Assembly: GCA_900550615.1 (NCBI GenBank) | Contig: URSX01000041.1 | Coordinates: 1-14,283 of the forward strand | Source: an uncultured Eubacteriales bacterium | GTDB lineage: Bacteria; Bacillota; Clostridia; Oscillospirales; Oscillospiraceae | Direction: 5' to 3' | Length of the DNA stretch: 14,283 bases | Part shown: one piece after another, positions 1 to 5,701 of the stretch | Numbering within the stretch: the first letter of the stretch is position 1 | How the letters are laid out: each line of letters opens with the position of its first letter | Program-made: the position numbers and the translations under genes | Notes under the pieces: model-generated | Told to the model about the DNA's origin: nothing | The model's database searches: none | Seen by the model: the letters and a program-made list of their open reading frames with translations, nothing else

Positions 1-2
1 TA

Positions 3-1427
3 TTACCGCCCCCACGCCACCTCCGGCTGGGTGGAGGAAATGTTCCCGCTCTGGCGGTACAGGTCGCAGCCGATGCCCCGGGCATATTCCAGCCCCTTCT
101 CGGAATAGACCTCCACCAGCAGCCGCACCTCCGACGGGCCGCTGCAGTTCCAGGCCATGGCCAGTTTGCCGTCCTTCAGGTCCATGGCCATGCTCTCAAA
201 GTCACCGTTTACGCTGACATCGGCGGGATTAAGCACGTCGAGTATCTCGTTCACGGCTACGTTCTCGTCCTCCCAGGCATAGCGAACCCCGTCCACGGCG
301 GCCAGAACGCACAAATCCGGCATGGTGCAGGAAAACAGCTTCTCCACACCGCCTTTCTCCTTGCGCCGGAGCACCGTCAGCTCCCGGCCCACGGCCACGG
401 CATAGAAGCCCTTTCCCTTATTCACCAGCACCTGGTCGTCATGGCTCCACCGCTGCACGACCTCTTTTCCGTCCATGTCATAGTACCGCATCTCCCGCTC
501 CCGCGTCCCCAGCTTCCCCACGGGAACGCTCTGCAGCAGGGCGAAATCGTTGCTGCGGATCACATGCAGCGTCACCTGTCCGTCCTCCTCTACAAATAGG
601 AATATCTCCCCCTTATCGGGGCTGGCGGCCAGCTTCACCACCCGCTGCTTTTCAATGTCCAGAGCATAGGCCAGCCGGATCTGCTTTTGCGGCTGCTCCC
701 GAGTGCCGCCACGCACCAGCCACAGCCCAAAACCGCCCGGTGTCCAATCCGCCCGGGGCTCCGTCTCAGTACTAAAACCCACGGTCACCACCGATCCGGC
801 CTCCACTGTCACCCCCCAGGGGATGAAGCTGCTGTTGACAGAGTCAATTTCGCTCAAAGAGTATCGCATCCCGCTGCCGTAACTGTAGACATTCAGCTTG
901 ATCCGATCCTCCGCCCCCACAGGGATGCGCATGGCCGGGAAGTCATCGTAGTCCTCCTCCTGCTTATCCCAGCGTGTGATCATGGGCCAGCTTCCGGTGG
1001 AGCCCAGGCACAGGTCATAGTACTCCGCATAGTCCGCCGGGCGCAGTGTGGCCGTGTCGCCTCCGGAGTCCATATGCGCCTGCAGGTATTCCTCCATCTG
1101 CGGTGCCTCCGGCAGCTGGGCATAGATGGAATACGCGGCAAAATCCCCCACGGTCATCCCCTCATATGTAGTGCCCTTTCCGGAAAATGTCGCCTCCGTC
1201 TCCCGGCTCCCGTTCCCCAGGTCGTGCTGCGTTGCCCAATGCACCCTGCCGCTGAGATTGTCATGCTCCGTCACATACAGCCCCCGGGCCGCCGCGTCTT
1301 CACCCCGGCTCACTATGTTGGTAAACTCCACCTGATCCTGGGCCCTGCACATCCATAGGGTCACGGCGGCCAGTCCCCCCAGGGACAGAACGAACAGAAC
1401 CACCGTCAGTACGATTACCCGCTTCAT
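3..1427 (-). CDS. Membrane-anchored extracytoplasmic protein of unknown function, last visible gene of the ABC operon
   Basis: 474 residues; I do not recognise a family. Residues 4-26 form one hydrophobic segment after MKR, giving a signal anchor or uncleaved signal peptide. The residue before the mature part is a lone Cys (C27) in LWMC, which is not a lipobox. The rest is soluble, rich in short strand-like stretches (for example residues 255-345), and could be a propeller-like or other beta-rich domain; that is a guess from pattern only. The start is fixed by GAGGAGGGAGAG just upstream and by an ATGA overlap with the ABC ATPase stop, so the two are probably translationally coupled. Its place at the end of the regulator-permease-permease-ATPase series suggests an accessory or sensing partner of the transporter facing the cell exterior. 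The stop codon is 3 bases from the window edge, so further operon genes may lie beyond. Confidence 0.8.
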   Translation of the reverse strand: MKRVIVLTVVLFVLSLGGLAAVTLWMCRAQDQVEFTNIVSRGEDAAARGLYVTEHDNLSGRVHWATQHDLGNGSRETEATFSGKGTTYEGMTVGDFAAYSIYAQLPEAPQMEEYLQAHMDSGGDTATLRPADYAEYYDLCLGSTGSWPMITRWDKQEEDYDDFPAMRIPVGAEDRIKLNVYSYGSGMRYSLSEIDSVNSSFIPWGVTVEAGSVVTVGFSTETEPRADWTPGGFGLWLVRGGTREQPQKQIRLAYALDIEKQRVVKLAASPDKGEIFLFVEEDGQVTLHVIRSNDFALLQSVPVGKLGTREREMRYYDMDGKEVVQRWSHDDQVLVNKGKGFYAVAVGRELTVLRRKEKGGVEKLFSCTMPDLCVLAAVDGVRYAWEDENVAVNEILDVLNPADVSVNGDFESMAMDLKDGKLAMAWNCSGPSEVRLLVEVYSEKGLEYARGIGCDLYRQSGNISSTQPEVAWGR

Positions 1428-2161
1428 GACTCTCCCTCCTCTGTCAGATCCCGGATGGCCTTGCGGATCCGGTCCCCCCGGTAGTCATAAGTTCTCTTGA
1501 TGCAGCTCATCAGATCCTCTCCGGCGTCCTCCAACTCCTCGGTGGTGTGGTCGCCTACGATCCGTCCCTCCCGCAGCAGCACCGCCCGGGAGATGAAGTC
1601 CTTCACCTCCTCCAGCAGATGGGTGGACAGGATTACCGTCTCTCGCTCCGTGAGGATGCCCAGCAGCACCTTGTAAAAGTCCTCCCGGTTGAAAACGTCG
1701 TTGCCGGCAAAGGGCTCGTCCATGAGGATGTAATCCGCCCCCTGGGAGAGGGCCAGCACCACCTCAAACTGATTCTGCATGCCCACGGAGAAGCTCTTCA
1801 GTGCTTTGTCCCCCGGCAGGCCGAAGAAATCCATCAGCGTCTCAAAGCGCTTGTCATTGAATTCCGGAAAGTGCTCCCGGTAGAATTCCCGGTGCGCCTG
1901 AGGCGAGAGCCTGGGGAAAAAGCTGTGCTCGCAGGTGGCAAAGCTCAGCCGCGCGATATTTCCGCAGCCGATCCTCTCCCCGTCCAGCGTCACCTCTCCC
2001 TTATAGCCCGTCAGGCCCAGGATGCACTTCATCAGCGTGGTCTTTCCCGCGCCGTTCTCCCCGAACAGGCCCACGATCTGCCCCGGCCCGAAGGCCACGG
2101 ACACATCCTCCAGGGCCGTCTTTTTCCCGTAGGTTTTTGTAATATTTTTCAGTTCCAGCAT
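1424..2161 (-). CDS. ABC transporter ATP-binding protein (YtrB/CcmA-like, ABC-2 type)
   Basis: 245 residues, the usual size for a stand-alone ABC-2 type ATPase. It should hydrolyse ATP at the cytoplasmic face to drive the two membrane subunits encoded just upstream. Visible motifs are Walker A GENGAGKT (34-41), Walker B YILMDEP with catalytic E149 (144-150), and the switch histidine in STH (H181). The signature is FSVGMQNQ (124-131), not LSGGQ; relaxed S-x-G-M-x forms are common in YtrB-like ATPases. The region after the H-loop (about 190-245) is short, typical of exporters of this class. The start has GGAGGG seven bases upstream and follows the small permease by 13 bp. Its stop overlaps the next gene by ATGA. 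The substrate cannot be read from the sequence. Confidence 0.93.
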   Translation of the reverse strand: MLELKNITKTYGKKTALEDVSVAFGPGQIVGLFGENGAGKTTLMKCILGLTGYKGEVTLDGERIGCGNIARLSFATCEHSFFPRLSPQAHREFYREHFPEFNDKRFETLMDFFGLPGDKALKSFSVGMQNQFEVVLALSQGADYILMDEPFAGNDVFNREDFYKVLLGILTERETVILSTHLLEEVKDFISRAVLLREGRIVGDHTTEELEDAGEDLMSCIKRTYDYRGDRIRKAIRDLTEEGES

Positions 2162-2174
2162 CGTCTGTCCCTCC

Positions 2175-2660
2175 TCAAATCGGTAAGCAGATCTCCGGCG
2201 TCAGAAGCCGCCAGACCAGATAGTATATCCCCAGCAGCAGGGCGCACACCACAGCCGCGCCCGCCAGACACACCAGCGGTGCCTTCACCACATAGCCCGT
2301 CAGGAGCTTTCTCCCCTCCGGCAGCCGGTGCATGAGATACAGGCTCCGGCTCCCCTGGCTGAAGCTGCCGTAGAGGCTTACCGCCCACACGGCGATGACC
2401 AGTGCAAACAGCGCCAGCGGCTCCAGGGCGCAGACGGCGTAGTCCGAAAAGGGCGCGATCTTCGCCCCTTCGATAAGCACCCGCTTTCTGGGCATGCCCA
2501 CATAGGTGTAGAGATCCTGGCAGTCCCCGGAATACCGGATGAGAAACCACAGTCCCGACGCCAGCACGCCCAGGGCTGTCGCCCCGGTGATGGCCGAGGC
2601 CGTTCTATCCGGATCCACATTGGGCGGCAGGAGCCGACCCAGCCGGTTATTCCTCCTCAT
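2175..2660 (-). CDS. Small ABC transporter membrane subunit
   Basis: 161 residues from the start chosen here. A longer reading from 2693 is open, but the ATG at 2660 has GGAGGTGG at good spacing and an N-terminus MRRNNRLGRL typical of a cytoplasmic basic tail. Three hydrophobic segments are seen, near residues 23-42, 77-98 and 126-149. Between segments two and three is SLYLMHRLPEGRK (106-118), which resembles YTMRRLRVRKN in the neighbouring 256-residue subunit, so the two look like distantly related partners of one heteromeric transporter. The gene overlaps the upstream permease by 14 bp and is followed 13 bp later by the ATPase. Function is inferred from topology and operon context; no enzyme motif is present. 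Confidence 0.8.
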   Translation of the reverse strand: MRRNNRLGRLLPPNVDPDRTASAITGATALGVLASGLWFLIRYSGDCQDLYTYVGMPRKRVLIEGAKIAPFSDYAVCALEPLALFALVIAVWAVSLYGSFSQGSRSLYLMHRLPEGRKLLTGYVVKAPLVCLAGAAVVCALLLGIYYLVWRLLTPEICLPI

Positions 2661-3417
2661 TTTCGCCACCTCCCCACCAGCTGTAGCACACAAGGCCGAT
2701 TACAAGGGCCTCCCCGATGATGAACAGGATATGGTTTCCATTTCCGGAAAGCTGGATGTAAAACTCGCCCATGGTCAGTCCCACGGCAAAGGCCAGGGCG
2801 ATGCCGCCTGTGCCGCCCTTCCATTTTTTCTGGGCCACGTCGGTGCACCCAAGGGCACAGGCCAGAGCGCCCAGAACATTTCCGGCCCAGGCCAGCCCGT
2901 CCATCCCCGGCACTAAGTGGTGCAGCATGGCGCTGCTGTAGAAGGCCAGCATCACCGACTGCGGCCCAATGCTGTCGGGTGTGCTGTAATTTCCGGCCCG
3001 CAGGCCGATCACCAGAAACGCCGCCAGCGCCGTCATGGCCCAGAAGATGACGATCATCATAAAGTTGTATACCGTCCAGGTGAGGCAGGCCGTGTTTTTT
3101 CGCACCCGCAGCCGTCGCATGGTGTAGCCCGTGGCCGCCCCTTTGCCCCAGCCAGTTTGTGCCAGAAGCCCGCACACGCCGCCAAATCCGATGATCATCG
3201 GCACATACGCGGCGCTGACACCGGGCAGATCCCACAAGCTGTTCTCCGCCTCATAGCTCTGCTCCCTGCCCTCATTGTCCTGATAGTGTACCGTCTCGTG
3301 CTCCGGCGCCATGTACAGCATCACGCCCACCAGCGCCGCCGCTGCAAGCACCACAGCCATGCACTTCCAAAAGCTGCTCCTGGCCGCCAGACCAAATACG
3401 GACGCAAAACGCTTCAT
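2647..3417 (-). CDS. ABC transporter permease-like membrane protein
   Basis: 256 residues with about six hydrophobic segments (near 18-37, 69-89, 112-139, 174-192, 203-220 and 228-247), the usual topology of an ABC-2 type permease. An extracytoplasmic loop of about 30 polar, acidic residues (38-68) sits between segments one and two. The motif YTMRRLRVRKN (98-108) lies in a cytoplasmic loop and parallels one in the small subunit downstream, possibly the contact with the ATPase. The start is supported by AGGAGG and by an ATGA overlap with the stop of the GntR regulator. The C-terminus is acidic (ENEEE) and the same bases encode the ribosome site and start of the next gene. Assignment rests on topology and on the regulator-permease-permease-ATPase order known from ytr-type operons. 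Confidence 0.85.
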   Translation of the reverse strand: MKRFASVFGLAARSSFWKCMAVVLAAAALVGVMLYMAPEHETVHYQDNEGREQSYEAENSLWDLPGVSAAYVPMIIGFGGVCGLLAQTGWGKGAATGYTMRRLRVRKNTACLTWTVYNFMMIVIFWAMTALAAFLVIGLRAGNYSTPDSIGPQSVMLAFYSSAMLHHLVPGMDGLAWAGNVLGALACALGCTDVAQKKWKGGTGGIALAFAVGLTMGEFYIQLSGNGNHILFIIGEALVIGLVCYSWWGGGENEEE

Positions 3418-3800
3418 CTCTCTTCCTCCTCGTCATACAGCCGCCGCAGCAGCTCCACAGCTTCCTCCCTGCCAAGGCCCATGCGTTTCATGGCCGTCAC
3501 CGTTTCCTGCACTTCCCTTCGGAACAGCTCCCTACGGATCTCCTCCACCTGCGCCGGGGCCGCCGTAATGTGGCTTCCCGCACCGGGCCGGGACTGGATC
3601 AGGCCCTCCTCCTCCAGCTGGCGGTATGCCTTTTGCACCGTGTTGGGATTCACCGCCAGCGTAGCCGATACGATCCTCCGGGACGGCAGCTCGTCACCGT
3701 CCGCGATCTGTCCTGCGGCAAGCCCCTCCTTCACATGCCGTATCATCTGCAAGTAGATGGGCACGCCTTCCACACTGTGGAAATTCTCAAACGTGATCAT
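3414..3800 (-). CDS. GntR-family transcriptional regulator, YtrA subfamily
   Basis: 128 residues, the short length typical of YtrA-type GntR proteins, which have a winged helix and a brief C-terminal dimer helix but no large effector domain. The winged helix covers about residues 13-79 and carries the hallmark string PIYLQMI (15-20), GDELPSRR (35-42), VNPNTVQKAYRQLEEEGLI (50-68) and the wing glycines. The ATG at 3800 is preferred; AGGAGG lies 11 bases upstream. An in-frame GTG at 3812 would overlap that ribosome site and is less likely. It is the first gene of the transporter operon and overlaps the next by ATGA. YtrA proteins usually repress their own operon, and a large inverted repeat over the only good promoter upstream (4242-4292) is the obvious candidate target. 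The inducer is unknown. Confidence 0.92.
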   Translation of the reverse strand: MITFENFHSVEGVPIYLQMIRHVKEGLAAGQIADGDELPSRRIVSATLAVNPNTVQKAYRQLEEEGLIQSRPGAGSHITAAPAQVEEIRRELFRREVQETVTAMKRMGLGREEAVELLRRLYDEEEER

Positions 3801-3860
3801 GCATTTCCGCACCTCCTGTCCTGAACTCCTGTAAAAAATCTGTCCTTACGAACACACCGC

Positions 3861-3905
3861 ACTTCTTGCCATGCTCCCGTAGGGGCGATCCTCGCGGTCG
3901 CCCGC
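3861..3905 (+). repeat. Short palindromic repeat unit (CGTAGGGGC family), plus orientation
   Basis: It reads ACTTCTTG, then CGTAGGGGCGA, then a hairpin: GGGCGATC (3883-3890) pairs with GGTCGCCC (3896-3903), with one G-T pair and a 5-base loop. Its closest relative here is the inverted unit at 7279-7324, where a 30-base stretch around the palindrome differs at only two positions. It directly abuts copy A of the longer element. Confidence 0.75.
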
Positions 3906-3910
3906 CGTCG

Positions 3911-4173
3911 CCCACCGCACTCCTTGCAACGTGCCTCCGGCGGGGCACTTTCTGCCAACAGCGGCAGAAAGTACCCAAAGAACGCCGTCAAAACCAAGGT
4001 TTTGAAATCCCTCCGCGCCTGAAACACATCCTATGGGGAAATCCTCCTGCCACGCGCATCAAATGCTCAAGTATAACGCCTTGCTTTCGCATCGTCTCTG
4101 CGTCTACAGCCGCTGGCCGCTCACGCAGGCCCACGCTGCCCCGGCACAGCAGGGATACCCTCTGCATCTATCG
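3911..4173 (+). repeat. Dispersed ~262-bp element, copy A
   Basis: Homologous to 7389-7650 in inverted orientation. The best block, 3932-4010, matches 7553-7631 at 76 of 79 positions. A second shared block around 4065-4133 contains GCTCAAG, TTGCTTTCG, ATCGTCTCTGCG and CCGCTGGCCGCTCACGCAGG. Inside the first block, ACTTTCTGCC (3947-3956) and GGCAGAAAGT (3963-3972) form a perfect 10-bp stem with a 6-base loop, and CAAAACC/GGTTTTG (3989-4004) form a 7-bp stem. No transposase or target-site duplication is visible. It lies between the promoter and the start of the GntR operon, antisense to transcription. Confidence 0.85.
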
Positions 4174-4241
4174 TAGGGCAGGCTTGTACCGCACCCTTTG
4201 CGCCGCAAAATTCCACCGGCACTTTCTGACATAAGCAAAAG

Positions 4242-4305
4242 TGTACTATGCATATAATACAGTTCCCTTGACCGTATTATACGCATAGTACAGTTTGTTT
4301 GTCAA
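4242..4305 (-). promoter_or_regulatory. Promoter with paired inverted operator-like boxes for the GntR/ABC operon
   Basis: On the minus strand, TTGACA (4305-4300) and TATAAT (4281-4276) are separated by 18 bases. Two 19-base arms, 4242-4260 and 4274-4292, are inverted copies matching at 18 of 19 positions with a 13-base spacer. The upstream arm covers the -10 element; the other falls about 10-28 bases past the expected start site. Each arm is itself roughly palindromic, of form GTAnTATnnnnATAnTAC, like GntR-type sites with outer GT and AC. Binding by the downstream YtrA-type regulator is inferred. Confidence 0.8.
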
Positions 4306-4313
4306 CAGTTTTT

Positions 4314-4799
4314 TTATTTTTTCCTCTCTACCAGGGCCACGGCGTGGGCAGCCATGCCGCTGCCATCTCCTGTAAAGCCCAAGTGCTCCTCCGTGGTGGC
4401 CTTCACCCCCACCTGCTCCACGCCAATGCCCAGCGCCCGGGCAATGTTCTCCCGCATTTCCCGGTGGTAGGGGGCCAGCTTCGGTGCCTGGGCAAGGATC
4501 GTTGCATCCACATTCACAATATCCACGCCCTGACTCTCCAGCTCTCCGGCCACCCTCTGCAGCAGAATCAGGCTGGAGATCCCCCGGAACGCCTCGTCCG
4601 TGTCAGGAAACAGACAACCGATATTCTCCAATCCCGCCGCGCCCAGCAGCGCATCCATAATGGCGTGGGTCAGCACATCTGCATCCGAGTGGCCCACCAA
4701 CCCCTTCTCCCAGGGGATGTCTACGCCACCTAAAATCAGCTTCCGACCGGCTGCCAGCCGGTGCACATCATAGCCGTGTCCGATTCGTAAATTCGTCAT
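4314..4799 (-). CDS. ispF: 2-C-methyl-D-erythritol 2,4-cyclodiphosphate synthase
   Basis: 161 residues, full family length. IspF cyclises 4-diphosphocytidyl-2-C-methyl-D-erythritol 2-phosphate to MEcPP with release of CMP, in the cytoplasmic MEP pathway to isoprenoids. The sequence shows RIGHGYDVHRL (5-15) with metal ligands D11 and H13, the third ligand H45 in DADVLTHAIMDALLG (39-53), FPDTD (64-68), and the C-terminal TTEEHLGFTGDGSGMAAHAV block that contacts the cytidine and trimer core. The start has GGAGGGGAG just upstream and overlaps the ispD stop by ATGA, so coupled translation with ispD is likely. The stop is 9 bases from the -35 of the next operon, and no terminator is visible between them. 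Confidence 0.97.
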   Translation of the reverse strand: MTNLRIGHGYDVHRLAAGRKLILGGVDIPWEKGLVGHSDADVLTHAIMDALLGAAGLENIGCLFPDTDEAFRGISSLILLQRVAGELESQGVDIVNVDATILAQAPKLAPYHREMRENIARALGIGVEQVGVKATTEEHLGFTGDGSGMAAHAVALVERKK

Positions 4800-5533
4800 A
4801 CTCTCCCCTCCCGGGCCCGCAGAATTGCCTCCGCCACCGGCAGATCCAGCGGCCGGGTGATCTTGATATTTTCACTGTCTCCGGGCACCAGCTGCACCTG
4901 CTTGCCCAGCCGCTCCACAGCGGCGCAGTCGTCGGTGATATTTGCGCCGCAGGTGATGGCGGATTGCAGTGCCGCCTTCAGCAGCTCCGCCTGAAAAACC
5001 TGGGGCGTCTGCACCGCGAACAGTGAACTGCGCTCCGGGGTGGAGCGCACAATGCCGCTCTCGTCCGCCACCTTGATGGTGTCCGTCACCGGCACTGCCG
5101 GAGCCGAGGCATTGGTCACCTGGGCACTGTCCACCACCGCGTCAAAAAGCGCTGGCGCAACAAGGGGCCGGGCGCCGTCATGGACAGCGATGAGCCCCGC
5201 CCGGGGGTCTGCCTCCATGACACCGGAAAATACGGATTCTGTGCGTGTTTCTCCCCCTTTTACAATTTTTACAGGCTTTTTCAGCTGCAATTCTTTGCAA
5301 ATATCTGCCAAGGGAAGCATCAGATCCTCCCGGGTCACCAGAATGATCTCGTCCGTCCGCTCCGCTGCATCCACCGCCAGGAGAGTGTGCGCCAGTACCG
5401 TTCTGCCGCCCAGGGGCAGCAGGAGCTTATCCTTTCCCATGCGCTCCGAGCGGCCCGCCGCCACCACCACCGCCGTGCAGAACGGCCGGGACGGCTTACG
5501 CAGACCGCGAATCTTATCCAACAATTTACCCAT
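4796..5533 (-). CDS. ispD: 2-C-methyl-D-erythritol 4-phosphate cytidylyltransferase
   Basis: 245 residues from the ATG at 5533, which has GGAGG seven bases upstream. A longer open reading from 5632 adds 33 residues with no family similarity and is rejected. IspD joins MEP and CTP to form CDP-ME, two steps before IspF. Motifs are the CTP-binding AAGRSERMGKDK (25-36), VHDGARP (117-123), VTDT (149-152), QTPQVF (175-180), TDD (200-202) and NIKITRPLDL (222-231). A basic N-terminal tail of about 18 residues (MGKLLDKIRGLRKPSR) precedes the usual first strand and is a little longer than in many homologues. It overlaps ispF by ATGA. No clear promoter was found upstream. Confidence 0.96.
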   Translation of the reverse strand: MGKLLDKIRGLRKPSRPFCTAVVVAAGRSERMGKDKLLLPLGGRTVLAHTLLAVDAAERTDEIILVTREDLMLPLADICKELQLKKPVKIVKGGETRTESVFSGVMEADPRAGLIAVHDGARPLVAPALFDAVVDSAQVTNASAPAVPVTDTIKVADESGIVRSTPERSSLFAVQTPQVFQAELLKAALQSAITCGANITDDCAAVERLGKQVQLVPGDSENIKITRPLDLPVAEAILRAREGRV

Positions 5534-5701
5534 GAAATAACCTCCGGAATATACTACAAAACAGACTGCCAAGCTATACCTTTGTCTATACATTTTACGC
5601 GGCAAATGTCCGGTTTCAGTGTAGCATAGCACGGCGCGAAATGCAACAGCAGGCTCCCGACCGAAATCGGGAGCCTGACGAGTCTTATATGCGGGGAGAG
5701 T
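5534..5701. other. Spacer between but and ispD
   Basis: It holds the stem-loop at 5651-5676 and the ispD ribosome site. On the minus strand I saw no -35/-10 pair with acceptable spacing for ispD; weak TA-rich stretches exist, such as TATATT near 5550. Confidence 0.5.
5651..5676 (-). terminator. Stem-loop downstream of but, probable terminator
   Basis: AGGCTCCCGA (5651-5660) and TCGGGAGCCT (5667-5676) form a perfect 10-bp GC-rich stem with a 6-base loop, 26 bases past the but stop. On the minus strand it is followed by GCTGTTGCATTT, a poor U-tract, so efficiency is uncertain. Some read-through into ispD is possible. Confidence 0.6.

Larger units (their letters stand above)
3801..4313. other. 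513-bp gene-free spacer upstream of the transporter operon
   Basis: No convincing gene is present on either strand. Reading from the ispF end, the spacer holds the operon promoter with operator-like inverted repeat (4242-4305), then copy A of the 262-bp dispersed element (3911-4173), then one short palindromic unit (3861-3905), then the ribosome site of the regulator. The promoter-to-start distance of about 460 nt makes the mRNA leader unusually long. Confidence 0.75.

Noticed and set aside
2149..2550. A possible frameshifted copy of the small permease
   Set aside because: It is an alternative frame of the same DNA, rich in G, R and A without membrane segments; the 161-residue frame reads through intact.
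3947..3972. The repeat's central hairpin as a transcription terminator
   Set aside because: Neither strand has a U-run after the stem in copy A or copy B, and no gene ends next to it.
3866..4234. A 122-codon plus-strand open frame over copy A of the repeat
   Set aside because: It starts at a non-ATG codon without a ribosome site, consists of repeat sequence rich in R, P and S, and its frame is not kept in copy B.
5534..5632. A 33-residue N-terminal extension of IspD
   Set aside because: The extension has no IspD similarity, and the ATG at 5533 has a clear GGAGG at proper spacing.
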